Of a stretch of 64,000 nt of DNA, positions 53,728 through 64,000 are shown piece by piece. The translations under genes and the position numbers were made by a program. How positions within the stretch are numbered: the first letter of the stretch is position 1; the number at the start of each line of letters is the position of its first letter. The notes beneath the pieces were generated by a model. It searched no databases, had not been told where the DNA came from, and was given only the letters and a program-made list of their open reading frames with translations. The stretch is from Saccharina japonica. Its lineage: Eukaryota; Sar; Phaeophyceae; Laminariales; Laminariaceae. The stretch spans positions 1-64,000 of the forward strand of contig MEHQ01001298.1 of the NCBI GenBank assembly GCA_008828725.1. Direction: 5' to 3'.

Positions 53728-54612
53728 TTAACGAAAGAAAGTTGCGAAGCAAATCGATTTTAAATCGTTCTTGTTTTATCAATCGACGCGGTATTTCATC
53801 TGATTGGTCAAAACATGAATCACCGGAAAGAAATTTGTACTTTGGGGCATGAAAAAATCGATTCGATCGGATACCACAACAAGTCCCATATTACTTTATT
53901 ATTTGCAAATTGAATCGAATCGATTCGAATTGATTCGAATCGATTGGAGTTTATCCAACATGCATGGCATGTTCCCACTGGGTGAACGTCCCCGAGGCGA
54001 TCGGTCGCTGTTTAGGCTGTTCCTGACAACCACCAACGAGGCGATAAAACCGTTAACCTCAACGAGTGGTGACCGGTGCAATATCCGCGCCCACAGCTGC
54101 ATACCGTAGCACAACGTGGCCCGGCGGTGGCTCCTCAAATAACACCATGGCGGTCGCAAGCCCAATTTTTCCACCAGCTCCATCGACCAAGCCCGGCGAG
54201 AACCAAGCGATCGACCCGAAACACGAAGGAAAAACTCAAGACGTCGATAGCTGCATCGCTGTCGCTGTCCGGTACATGGTGTTTAAGGGCTTCCTCCGAC
54301 CACCCACGCGAAGCTGAGTGTGACAGCTTCCTAGCCTGGGTCTTGAAAAAAACAAAACAGGAGCTGTAGCCGGAGTGCACGTGACGATGCACGGCGTCGC
54401 TCTCAGCTTCTCTCCTCGGTACTTGTCAGCCGGGTGTTCTGTGGGATGTCGCGTTGTTCCGATATCATTCACATCTCGAGAACATACGGAACATACGTGG
54501 TTTCACACGATAGGACACAAAGCTGTATTTTCACTTCAAAGGAAACAGACCGATTCGATCCATAAACAAAAATCGATTTGAAATCGATTCGATTAGAAAC
54601 TTGCCTTCGTTA
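53728..54612. mobile_element. TIR element with ATCGATT-rich ends
   Basis: An 885-bp element. The left end TTAACGAAAGAAAGTTGCGA and the right end (inverted) TAACGAAGGCAAGTTTCTAA continue into AATCGATTTTAAATCG and AATCGATTTCAAATCG, about 40 bp of TIR. GTA lies on both sides and may be the target duplication, although the exact ends are ambiguous. An array of GAATCGATTC-type palindromes is found at 53,908-53,946. Interior ORFs on both strands show no recognised domain. Confidence 0.6.
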
Positions 54613-54644
54613 GTACGGGCCCTAAGAGCCCATATTGTGACGCC

Positions 54645-54735
54645 TGATCTGGGTTACGACTCAAGAGGACTAGCAAGGAGAGGGAAGGGAAGGGCGAAAC
54701 AATCAATTGGATGTAAAATAAACAAACAAAAACAC
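54645..54735 (+). repeat. SINE 3'-end fragment
   Basis: GATCTGGGTTACGACTCAAG through GGGAAGGGCGAAACAAT to (AAAC)n matches the tail of the SINE family. Confidence 0.55.
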
Positions 54736-55660
54736 GCCTCGAGAGCCTTCCTCACACCCAACATGACCAGCCGCCTTTACCCTTCATCGATCGGCTGCAC
54801 GCCATCCGTGCACCCTGTTGGCAGCAGACAAAGCAGAGTGTTGCATCCCTCATTGAGTTGTTTCTTGGACTCTTTTGTCGTCTGTCAGTGCAGATTTGCC
54901 GCAAAAAGGGTGAATTGCTGCGTGGTCTTCATGCAAGAACCGCCAGTGACGGCGGGCAAGAACGGTTTGTCAACCCACCGGTTGAAGTAGTCACACGTGC
55001 TTAACCTCTGCCCACTTTCGATTGTGTGGGACTCGCTGAAGGCTGCGGCTCTGACATGGGTGCCGTTGTCGAGTCACTCGCGTTTGATCGCAATGGTCAA
55101 ATTAAACCATAAAGCTCACAGAGTCCGATCTTGAGGGAGCCGTCACATCGTAGCCGCCACAGCGTGTCAAGGTTGAAAAAATGTTTTTGAAAGAAACAAC
55201 AACATCTTCGCCCGCATCGCTCTGTGGCTCATCGAACGGCTGCTTAATTCAAAGCCCTCTTTGTCTCAATTCATCCAATGCCGAAAGCGATTTGACTCCG
55301 GCCGTGAAAGCCATGAGCGAAGTACGGGCCGCAATATATGTATATTGGGTCTGCTACATTCCTGTCCCTCCTCTCTCTGCTGCCTTCGGGAATGTTACAA
55401 ATATATATGCTGTATCTTGGCTGTACCACGCTGTACGTACCCTTGACGTACCCAGTGAACGTTTTTCGAGGTTCCGCGTCGAAAAAAAACGTGTATGTAC
55501 GGGGCAATAATTTGGAAAATATGAAACGCAAAAAAACAAATACGGAAAAACAAAACAAACAATATATGATACGTGTACACATTGCTGTACCGCGTCAAAA
55601 GTAAAAACGAAAAAACTCTCGCTGAAAACCTGAAAGCTGTTACTCGGGACCACCAGGGTA
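54736..55660. other. Spacer, nothing recognised
   Basis: No element or gene identified. ORFs of 60-130 codons on both strands overlap without domain support. Confidence 0.35.
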
Positions 55661-55795
55661 GAGTTATGACCCGGCTTCACAATTCTGGACGGGGTACCCG
55701 GCCCGGTTTCGAGGGATTCCGATTGGCCCGGCCCCGGAACCCGGCGGGTCGGAGGACCCGGGTACCCGGGTACCCGGGTACCCGGGGTATCATAC
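55661..55795. mobile_element. KpnI/SmaI-palindrome MITE, copy M2
   Basis: Begins GAGTTATGACCCGG after TA (55,659-55,660) and contains four GGGTACCC units in a row near 55,760-55,785. The right end is degenerate and its limit approximate. Confidence 0.55.
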
Positions 55796-56169
55796 CGTAT
55801 TTACCCCCTCCCCCCCGCTTGCTTTTACCGGCCTGAAAGCGGAGCGGTACTCGAACGACGTGGTAAGGAGGTAAGTGGGAGAACAAGACTTGATTTTGTC
55901 TCATATTGTACGATGCATCTTGACAAATAACACAAGGCAAGGGGGGTGGATATCTCTACTTTGTGGCAAAGTGAAAAGAACGTAGGTTAGACCGGGTTTT
56001 CTTTTCGTTGATACATGATACATGATACTGACCTGAGATACTGCTGTCATACCCCTGTTGCCTATGGCGCTCGACATCAGCAAAATCCTACTCCTAGTAC
56101 GATTGCTCGAATTTCATGCGACAAATCCCGTCACCGACAGACAGCAGAGGAGAATCTAATTTTTATTGA

Positions 56170-56296
56170 TGCGGGTACCCGGGGCACAGATACCCGGCGG
56201 GTCGCAGACTTGGACCGGTCCGGTTCCGGTCCCGGCCGGGCCGGGTACCCGCCACCGGGTACCCGGCCGGGCCGGGTACCCGCCAGGTTACAACTC
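56170..56296. mobile_element. KpnI/SmaI-palindrome MITE, copy M3
   Basis: The right end GGTTACAACTC is followed by TA (56,297-56,298). The left TIR is missing. The interior (GACTTGGACCGGTCCGGTTC) is nearly identical to M4 about 430 bp away. Confidence 0.6.
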
Positions 56297-56598
56297 TAGG
56301 GTGAAGATTCATCCGAGGAGGATGAAGAAAAAGCGTGAGATTCTGCCCTGCGGTGCTTGGCAGCGGCTGGCACGGCAGCAGCTGCTTCCTCCGGTGCAGC
56401 AGCTGCACGAGGCTCTTGTGATGCTAGTTCGATGTCCTGGCTCACGGTATGGGAGGGCCACCAGTGGCTCTTAAGAGTATCTTGTGTGTTGCGTGTTGGA
56501 TATTCTCGGCGTGCTGTGTGCTGTGCGCTGTGAGCTGTGTGCTGTAAGCAGCAAGTTGTCAGGGGCTCCGTACGTTTTGAGGGGCTCCGTATATCGTA

Positions 56599-56722
56599 GA
56601 ACCGGATACCCGGCGCACAGATACCCGCCGGGTCGCAGACTTGGACCGGTCCGGTTCCGGTCCCGGCCGGGCCGGGTACCCGGCACCGGGTACCCGGTTC
56701 TCGCTCAGTCGGGTAACAACTC
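56599..56722. mobile_element. KpnI/SmaI-palindrome MITE, copy M4
   Basis: The right end GGGTAACAACTC is followed by TA (56,723-56,724). The left end GAACCGGATACCCGG is a degenerate TIR after TA. It shares its interior with M3. Confidence 0.65.
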
Positions 56723-56724
56723 TA

Positions 56725-57082
56725 CACCAGGGGCCAGGGGCGTACGGCAGGGTTTCCTGAAGGCGTGAGGGATTCGGCCCAAGGGGGTAATATGCCTTAC
56801 TCATTTTGCAGCGGAGGCTCAGCTTCGCGTCTTTCTTATTTGTTGTAAATGTCAGCCTGTTTTTTTTAGTAGCCTGTTTCTTATTAGGTGACCTGTACTA
56901 TATTTCGTTTGGGCAATACAGCAGCCTGTGGCACATGTTGGTTCCAAAAAGAGAAATATAAAGAATACGATCCGTATTCAACTTGCGACTGTCCCATGAT
57001 CTTAAGTTACCAACATCCCTAAGGGGAACCTTGTACATACGAGCTCGTATATGTATATACATACGACGTAGTGTTTATTTTT
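56725..57082. other. Spacer, nothing recognised
   Basis: A/T-rich, no supported feature. Confidence 0.4.
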
Positions 57083-57255
57083 TCCGTTTTTTAATCCAAT
57101 TTATTATCCTCGCCCCTCTTTTCTCTCACTTTTCTATTAATAGTCCTAACTCACGTCCGGGGTTACACAGTAGGCTCCGTTTAGACCTCTTCTACTACGG
57201 GTTGTTCCATAAAATATGTTTAGCAAGATGACTTCAATCCTTTCTTCCCTCGCGA
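57083..57255 (-). mobile_element. SINE 3'-half fragment
   Basis: On the minus strand it contains GTGTAACCCCGGACGTGAGT and TTAGGACTATTAATAGAAAA in the position of the family's CCCGGATCTGAGTTACGACT block, with an A-rich tail. The tRNA-like head is missing. Confidence 0.55.
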
Positions 57256-58139
57256 TACATCGAATTGCTCTTACACACACGCTACAAGGCGCCCTCCACA
57301 GTTATTTCCGTTTGTATATATTTTACGACCTGATTCTAGCGGGAGCCATACCATTTCGTCTTCGTGCTTTTGCCCGTGTAAGTTTGACAGTTGAAAAGCG
57401 ATATATCGTTGGGTTGTGCGTCATGACAATGCAAAACGACTCATTTTGGTCATTTTATTATTATTTTTTCTCCTTTTCCCTGTTGATTTTACCATTTTTT
57501 TCTGGTTTGTTTGGCAACTTCGACCCTTCCTGACAAACGCACTATTTTTTCATAAAAAACAATACAAGGTGTGGTTCGGTTTGTATCGCACCGCCGTGAT
57601 GAGCGTCGCTTTTGAAACTCCAACTTTCAAAAACCAAGGTGCAAAAATGATTCCCGTGAAGACTAAATTATTCGGTAGTGTTTCAAAAGAGCTCGACACA
57701 TTTTTCTAGTACTTTGGCAGGCGTTTCTTAAATCAACAATGTACGGCTCGCAGAATAAAGCAAGTTCCATGACATCTTCCCCTTGATGATCTCATCATTT
57801 CAACGAGTCTAGTGTCGAATCACCCGGCGTGTTGATCGACATATGGCCTGCATACAAAGTATATACATTTTACTATGGGAAGATAAAATCCCCATGAAAT
57901 ATCGACTCTCGAAGTAATATGAACACTTATTATTTCTCGCGAACTACAACTCGCACACAAAAATTTACTTCACGGATGTTTTCCCGTTGTTCGTGCGGTC
58001 AGGTGGATAGGTTTTGTGTTGGGAGCAAAAAAAACGTATTCCTTTCTTTGTTGCCCGAAGGTGGAATCGTACGCATTTTGCTGGAACCTGCTCGTATTAT
58101 ACGATTTTTTGCAAATAAACTCAAAAGTCAGACCATCTT
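57256..58139. other. Spacer, nothing recognised
   Basis: A/T-rich. The plus ORFs 57,216-57,533 and 57,416-57,709 are hydrophobic because of T-rich sequence, and neither has a domain. Confidence 0.4.
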
Positions 58140-58215
58140 GAAATTCGAACACTGGAATCCAACTCTCCGTAGAATTCAAGGATACCACTAGACCATCGAT
58201 CGTGGCGACCGACTG
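58140..58215 (-). repeat. tRNA-like SINE head fragment
   Basis: On the minus strand GTCGCCACGATCGATGGTCT, then AGTGG (box A) and AGTGTTCGAATTTC (box B), spaced as in a tRNA. The acceptor stem cannot form. Body and tail are missing. Confidence 0.5.
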
Positions 58216-58389
58216 AATTGTTGGAATATTCTCATTCTTGCGATTCCAGTTTGGTCACAATTATGGAATTTGTTTACTTGAACAACCCGACGCCTCCCAA
58301 GGTGTCGTGATTGCATTCTGTTGATGTTGGCATGAAGACAAAGACAGAGGGTTTTCGTAGCGTTCTGGTTTATTGGTTAAACGAAATTA

Positions 58390-58565
58390 GAGGTGTTACC
58401 CGACAAGTATCCGTCCTAAACAGATACCCGCTTAAACCCGAAAAAATACCCAAGTACTCGCGAGTATTTACGTCTTTTTTGGGCGGGTAACCGGGTACCC
58501 GTTTAATACCCGGGTACCCATCTAACAACCGTGTACCCGGGTACCCGGCAAATTGTTTATCAGGT
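58390..58565. mobile_element. KpnI/SmaI-palindrome MITE, copy M5
   Basis: Left end GAGGTGTTACCCGAC after TA (58,388-58,389). The interior has three GGGTACCC blocks and ACTCGCGAGTATTTACG, shared with M1. The right TIR was not found. Confidence 0.6.
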
Positions 58566-58712
58566 TTGGTCCTTAACTGTGGAACGGATAGACTGAAAGA
58601 GGTACATTCGGCATAACAACCCTGTGGCATAATGATTTTCATACGACAATACCCATAAAACAACAGACTACGCGCCACAAAAGCATCCAATGACATGTAT
58701 TATACGATTACA

Positions 58713-59423
58713 CGAGCTGGGCCAGCCAAAATATTGTTTTAAAAGCAGATTGGCCATGCCCCGATCAATTTTACGAATTTGGATCTGGAATTTTGACACA
58801 GTGTGGATCATGTACAAATCAACACACTTGCCGCCTGTCCTTGTTTCATTTCATTTTCTCGAATGAGATATGACTATCCAAAACACGACAAGGAAAAAAA
58901 ACGAAAGCAATCAGAACTAGCTAAAAGAAACAAATATCAAAGAGGGCAGGCGGCACGTATCTTAGCACGTACGGTTCGAAGTCGTGGTTAAAATCTCAGA
59001 GTAAAACTCTCAAAATTGGTCGGGGCATGGCGGAAATGTCATTTTGTGCGTCATTACTTCACTTATATATGGAATCGAGTTTTGGTCATATCTCCTGATG
59101 GGTGTGGCGAATTGGGCAACCAGACTTGCATCGATCTTCTCCTTGTGTCTTCAGTACTGTCTCCACCAAATGTCATCTTCATCGAAAATGACATTACATA
59201 TACGAATTTAAAAAAAGACATTTTGTTGTTTTCGAGTTTTCGCGGGTATCTCCGCGAAATCGAGTCCAGAAAAACAAAAGGTTAGAAGTGTTCATATACA
59301 TTTTTGTTTTGCACAGTCACTGGTATGTTATGGTTACTGCTTCCTATTTTTGTATCCTAATTTGCAGTGGTCACGCGATACGACTTTAGGAAGCTTTGTG
59401 AGTTTCTTGGCTGGCCCAGCTCG
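58713..59423. mobile_element. TA-flanked TIR element, copy B
   Basis: A 711-bp element with ends CGAGCTGGGCCAGCCAA and (inverted) CGAGCTGGGCCAGCCAAG, related to copy A (6,909-7,595) in opposite orientation. Shared interior blocks include ATTGGTCGGGGCATGGC, CCAATTCG and TCTCCTTGTGTCTTC. The right flank is TA; the left flank is CA, probably mutated. Confidence 0.75.
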
Positions 59424-59689
59424 TATGAGTTCGTGAGTTCGAAGCACATGCGGGCCAGCCATACTATAACAAGTGACAGCGGAATAAATTTGCGCCGCGC
59501 GAGGTTTAAAAAAAGGTGGTGGCATTGATGAAAAGTACTTGATTTTAGTGGGATAAATACAAACTACTTGATATTATTGAAAAACATCATTTCTACTTCT
59601 CATATTAGTATAGGCGGTCATAAATCATTTGGTTTCAGAATGGGTGACCTTAAAGAACTTCATATTACTATTCGATTGCCATTAAAACA

Positions 59690-60060
59690 TGCAACGCAAG
59701 TAGTCGTCAGATTCAAAGACTGTACTATCGATCGTACCCAAGTTCGAATCCCACCCTGGTGAGATTTTTATTTTAATTGAAAAAATGAAAAGGAAGCAAT
59801 AAATGCTGAGAGCGCCTTCGGGGCGTGGGTAGGCGGAATCCGACGCAAGTGGACGAGGGAAGAAAGTGTTGAAAACTTCTCACGATAAAAGTACTATTAA
59901 TAGGCAAGAACCGTAGTGGGGCATGAGGGAGAAGACTCTACTTTGTGACCCTGGATCTGAATTACGACCAGGCGGTATATAGAAAGGAAGAGCGAAGATG
60001 ATTAATGGGATGAAAAAACAAACAAACAAACAAACGAACAAACAAACAAAAGACAACAAA
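59690..60060 (+). mobile_element. tRNA-derived SINE copy
   Basis: Degenerate head with an intact box B (AAGTTCGAATCCCACC, about 59,740). The body has GCTGAGAGCGCC, GGACGAGGGAAGAAAG and AAGAACCGTAGTGGGG. The tail AAGAGCGAAGATGATTAATG is followed by an (AAAC)n microsatellite. Confidence 0.75.
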
Positions 60061-60663
60061 AAACGTATAACTGGTTAATATTAAGGTGAATTGTAGTATG
60101 GATTAGGGTATCCTTTTGTTTCTCGCAAGTTGTTACATTTTAGAATGCCGGTTGAAAAAAAATAAAAAATGTGTCGGGGATAGTAATTACCCGATTTTTA
60201 TGAGAGGAAAAAATATTAGTTGATTTCAGTACCATTTATATTTTTTACTTCATATTAGTATAGGCGATCAGCAAACTCTTGGTTCAGTTTTAAGGACCTT
60301 TAATGACTTAATATTACTATTTCATTGTCAATCAAAACTACAAGAAAATATACCGGCCTGCCTCGCAACGTGGGCTTTTGTGTGCGTGTGTGACGCGCCC
60401 GAACCTGCGGCAACGCCGACGGAGTCTTGCGAGGGCATGCCATCGCCCTCTGATAGGTTAGACCCTTGGCTGCTTTGGCTGCGACTGGTGCTGGACTGCT
60501 GTCAGTGCATGCTCATTACGCTGCCGGCCTTGCAATGTGTACCTCTAAGCTGATGTAACGCGTGAGGCATCGTCAGACAGCATTTTCATTTTAAAAAGGG
60601 TTTCGTGGAGAATATGTACGAAATACCTGGTACTATCCAGGGGACGTGATTTAAGGGATGATA
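60061..60663. other. Spacer with a small G+C-rich island
   Basis: 60,355-60,535 is markedly G+C-rich (GCGAGGGCATGCCATCGCCC palindrome near 60,430) within A/T-rich DNA. No gene recognised. Confidence 0.4.
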
Positions 60664-60826
60664 AGGTGTCATATCCCCGAAGTTTCCAAGGTAAACGAAC
60701 GGGTACCCGGGTACCCGGCGCCCAAATACTCGGCGAGTATAAAGTGTTACTCGTACACGTGACGGGTATAAGCAAGCCGAGTAATACTCGCGAGTACCCG
60801 GGTAATTGGCAAAAGAGTAACACCTC
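60664..60826. mobile_element. KpnI/SmaI-palindrome MITE, copy M6
   Basis: A 163-bp copy with a weak left TIR AGGTGTCATATCC and a good right end AGTAACACCTC. TA lies on both sides (60,662-60,663 and 60,827-60,828). The interior has GGGTACCCGGGTACCCGGCG. Confidence 0.7.
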
Positions 60827-61014
60827 TACACGGAATATATCGACAGACACTATCAATACGAAACCCAAGCACACTACAGATCATACGCGTTAGGTTGCCC
60901 AGAGTTGGCTGAATCGGCAGGTGTGTCAGATGGGATATCAACCGTTTGAAAGTGTTTTCAAATCGATATTGATTGGATTAAAAAGCTTATTCAACCTTGT
61001 TTCCCAGTTTCAAC

Positions 61015-61278
61015 TTATACACGGAAGTGACGTGTATCAAATACTGTTGTACCGTACCCCGAATCTAACTGAACACCGTATGAATGCTTGACAACGAGAA
61101 GAACCCTCGCGGCGTATTTTTCGTCTGCTGTTTTCCTGTACACGTAAACGCCATCAGCGCCACATTTCAGAGCACCCCTAAACGACACACCAAGTCGTCC
61201 AGAACGCGACAGCAACAACGGACAGCCAAAGCGGCATCTGAAGTCGTCGTCATTCGGAGGGGCTGCGCACGCGTGTCC
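61015..61278 (-). CDS. Unrecognised ORF or exon
   Basis: Minus-strand frame open from about 61,278 to TGA-type end at about 61,015. It encodes DDDFRCRFGCPLLLSRSGRL through KCGADGVYVYRKTADEKYAA to TTVFDTRHFRV. Composition is protein-like and the ORF lies among repeats. No start codon or splice site is decisive and no family is recognised. A C-terminal exon of an unknown gene or a mobile-element piece are both possible. Confidence 0.3.
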   Translation of the reverse strand, partial: GHACAAPPNDDDFRCRFGCPLLLSRSGRLGVSFRGALKCGADGVYVYRKTADEKYAARVLLVVKHSYGVQLDSGYGTTVFDTRHFRV

Positions 61279-61610
61279 TCTTTACTCAAAGTGAGTTTTG
61301 CGTTTACGTTCAACAGTGCGTTATGTTGATGAACTTCATTAACGACACCAGGGTCTATGTTTCGCCGATTAGCTGCTGTTAACCTTACTCACGAATGCCC
61401 TGCAGTGAATGCGGCTGATACCGCTGCTGTCGAAATGGCGTAGTGATTTCATGGCGCCTTGTATACGATATGAATGTTGGTGGTGGGACCAACCTGCACA
61501 CGGTCAACCTACACCCACCACCCTTAGCCTACACACCGAACTGCCAACACAGAGTTGTGTGTTGACGCTCATCGCCCAAAAGGAATATATATTTCAAGAA
61601 TATTGCTGGT

Positions 61611-61955
61611 ACCGGTTACCCCGGTGGGCTAGCAGGTAATCATAAAGCTTGTTAGCGTCAAGGTCGTGAGTTCGACCCCCCCCCCCCCGAGTGCATGCTC
61701 ATATGTAGGGACTTTTACCCGTAAAAAATATCTCGACTACGTAGTAGCTGAAAGCGCTAAAGCGTGAGTTAGCAAAATTCAATGAAGATCTACGAGCGTT
61801 GACAAGGCTCAACCCTCTGCGCGATAACAATCAAGACAAGACCCGTAGTGCGGGAGGAAGAAGAGCAGCCTACACTGTAACCCCGGATCTGAGTTACGAC
61901 TAGGGAGGCAGATAGACAGGCGTGCGAAGACAAATAATGGGATGGAAAAAAAAGG
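61611..61955 (+). mobile_element. tRNA-derived SINE copy
   Basis: The head has GGTGGGCTAGCAGGTAATC (box A) and GTGAGTTCGACCCC (box B, followed by a C run). The body is diverged. The tail block CCCGGATCTGAGTTACGACT is fully kept. Confidence 0.75.
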
Positions 61956-62049
61956 GAAAAATCACAGCATGCAATTTTAAATAACCAACATATTGTTGTA
62001 GTAGCTTCATGCTGTTTACTTTATGATTATTTTTTATCACACAGCACAC

Positions 62050-62425
62050 CGCCCTGATGGGCTTGAGGTACCCTCGAATGCTACTCGTACTAGTAATACT
62101 AATTTTAATAAGAGTTGGTTTCCGGGGTTGAAATCTCAAATAGGTCGGACTGTTCAGTTTAATTTGAAAACAAAATTAAAAAACTGAATCAACTGCTGAG
62201 AGCGCCTCTACAGCAGGTAGGTAGGCGTAATTGGACGCGAGTCGACGAGGGAACGAAGGGCCGAAGTATTGTCGTGATGAAAATGCAAGGCACCAGCCCT
62301 AGTGGACATGGAGGGAGAAGTGCATACTCTGTGACCTTGGCTCTAAGTTGCTTCAAAGCAAGTAGAAAGGAGAGAAAAGACCGGCGACGATACTAAATAT
62401 GGGTCAAAAACAAAAAAAAACAAAT
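62050..62425 (+). mobile_element. tRNA-derived SINE copy, diverged
   Basis: A weak head (GATGGGCTTGAGG, later GGGGTTGAAATCTC) precedes the better-kept body GCTGAGAGCGCC, GAGTCGACGAGGGAACGAAG and GTGACCTTGGCTCTAAG. It lies about 95 bp after the previous SINE. Confidence 0.6.
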
Positions 62426-63393
62426 ACGACGAGCAACGATCACTCTCTGTATTCATTGGTCGTCTGCCTGCGGGTGTCTGTGATAAACAACTAAGACAGT
62501 TCCACCAGAACGTACTACGACTCGTACTGTTTGTTTTATCACCATGTGCAGCTCTGATTTCGGTGTCTGTTGGTGTGTGCCGAGTGTGGGGTGGTGTGTT
62601 GGTGTGCCCAATACTGGACCCTGGCACGCGACGAAAGCACGGCCACCGATTTAATCACCGGCGCTGCCCACAGGGGCCTGGTATTTGAGACTGCATGCTT
62701 CTTTCCTAGCGTCGAAACTGCTTTGATGAATGTTTGTTGCTTAGTCGTGTTAGGTGCTTTATGTGACAGATTGAGTTTTGCATTAAGGAGGTGTTTCCGG
62801 TCTCTGTTTTGCTTAGGCACCAACCTCCACAGCAGTCCCGCCTGGTTCGTGATACTACATCCAACCACCTACGTCCACGAACCACCCACCGCCATCACCA
62901 CCATCAAAACACGAGCAAGAAACTCGAGAAGGTGAGCTGGACAAGTAGCTTAGCAACAACAACTTATCTATTATTGCTAGTGTGGTATTGATGGTGGTGG
63001 TGATGTGGTAGTGGTGGTGGTTGTCGTGTTCGTTGTGGTGGTCGTCGTCGAGAGGATGGAAGGTGGCGTGGTGTGCCCGCCGTGAAGTGGTGGTGTGATT
63101 TCTTGTGCGTTGTTGTTGACGATCGATATGTATGATGTATACAGCAGTACCGGAAGCCTAACCATAAACATGAGATACTGCTGGAGCCAAGCTGACGATT
63201 GCAGGGAGACCGTGAGTTTCGATGGTCGCTAGATTGAAATTAGCAAGGTTATGCTGTATAGGATGTGCGTATCCAGGGTACCGGAATGGAAGTATTACAC
63301 CACTTAAAAGCATTCCGTGTACGGGTAGTAAATTATAATTCTTACAGAACCCACAGAAGTTCCGGGTAGTGTCGCACGGGCGTATAGTACATA
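62426..63393. other. Spacer with GGT microsatellite
   Basis: GGT/GTG-rich stretch at about 62,987-63,055. Opposing ORFs of about 110-120 codons at 62,539-62,935 have no recognised domain. Confidence 0.4.
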
Positions 63394-63515
63394 CGAGCTG
63401 GGCTGGCCAAGATCAGCTTTTTTATTGGCCAGCCACTTTTTTCTCAGTTGGTTTTTACGAATTTCGATCTGAAATTTTGACACGTGGTTCTTGATAGTCT
63501 TCCAAAGGGATTCAT
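63394..63515. mobile_element. TA-flanked TIR element, copy C (end fragment)
   Basis: CGAGCTGGGCTGGCCAAG after TA (63,392-63,393), then TTTACGAATTTCGATCTGAA and TTTTGACACGTGG as in the left end of copy B. The rest is missing or too diverged to see. Confidence 0.55.
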
Positions 63516-64000
63516 TACTGCACCCTTTTTTTTTCTTTTCGTGAACTAGACACAATTCAGAAATATCCGGAAATTGGTTTCAGGCACAACTACCAGAGAA
63601 ATAAAAAAATAAAAAAAAAGGTGCAGGAATGAATGTCTTTGTCTTGCTGTTACGTAAGCTGTGTAAAACATTCAAGCCAAAACAACAAAAATTGGAGTGA
63701 GAATCCCACATTTTGTGTTTCTCCCCGTAGTATCTTGACGTTTTATAGGGAATCTTACGCACGCCATACATTTTGATGATCGGCGAATTAGGCGACTGTG
63801 AGGATATCAGTCGAGTCGTCATTCCTCAAGGAAGATACACACCGATTTCGAGGGAAATCCGCAAGAAAATGGTGGTATACCTGATAGACTCTAAAGTCGA
63901 CATATACTGTATATGTATATTGTTTAACTTAAGGCATGATCTATCTATTTATTTGTTTTGTTTTAACGAAATTAACTCTGATTAAAAAAGCTCCAACGTT
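63516..64000. other. Spacer to the window end, nothing recognised
   Basis: A/T-rich sequence; the short ORFs lack support. Confidence 0.4.

Noticed and set aside
57216-57533. Hydrophobic ORF that could be a membrane protein
   Set aside because: Its start overlaps a SINE fragment and its hydrophobicity follows from T-rich DNA.
1-64000. CRISPR arrays, bacterial operons, integrons, rRNA operons
   Set aside because: No short direct repeats with regular unique spacers, no rRNA landmarks and no operon-like packing of long ORFs were seen.

Overview
This window is eukaryotic nuclear DNA. It has GT-AG spliceosomal introns with matching phases, a Ty1/copia element, a non-LTR reverse-transcriptase element, tRNA-derived SINEs and many terminal-inverted-repeat (TIR) elements. 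Runs of CAG/CTG, frequent TACGTA-like motifs, large repeat-filled introns and a secreted SGNH/PC-esterase-type protein are compatible with a large-genome stramenopile alga such as a brown alga. The organism assignment is an inference, not something the sequence proves. No bacterial operon, rRNA gene, intact tRNA gene or CRISPR array is visible.

Only one host gene can be assembled with good support. It is a four-exon plus-strand gene, 23,786-46,295, with introns of about 0.45, 13.4 and 7.6 kb. The spliced reading frame is 359 codons: a signal peptide, a GNSH nucleophile block, and a C-terminal DDHYCLPGPPD block typical of TBL/PC-esterase SGNH hydrolases. The two long introns hold most of the middle repeats: a satellite of about 215 bp, a foldback element with 9-bp target duplications, two TTAA-flanked elements, a TA-flanked MITE and a SINE.

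Layout. 1-14 kb is a nest of repeats around a decayed LINE-like pol (8,728-11,753). Inverted arms called T1 here flank the pol at both ends, and a short foldback relative of the same unit lies next to it (6,006-6,741). 13.74-14.08 kb is a poly(A)-tailed retroposon of unknown source with a target duplication. 15-21.3 kb, minus strand, is a gag-only-looking LTR-retrotransposon relic with a CCHC zinc knuckle, followed by coding-type minisatellites. 21.55-22.16 kb holds two tandem arrays (101 bp, then a degenerate one). 23.8-46.3 kb is the SGNH gene. 48.26-53.48 kb is a complete but frameshifted Copia element on the minus strand, with 237-bp LTRs and a GGTTG duplication. 53.7-64 kb is a field of small elements: a TIR element, KpnI/SmaI-palindrome MITEs, SINEs and a mariner-like TA element.

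Almost everything outside the host gene is selfish DNA in various states of decay. Nested insertions allow relative dating: the TA element at 6,909-7,595 lies inside a T1 arm, and a further T1 copy plus a polyQ/coiled-coil ORF fragment lies inside the same arm at about 7,712-8,430.
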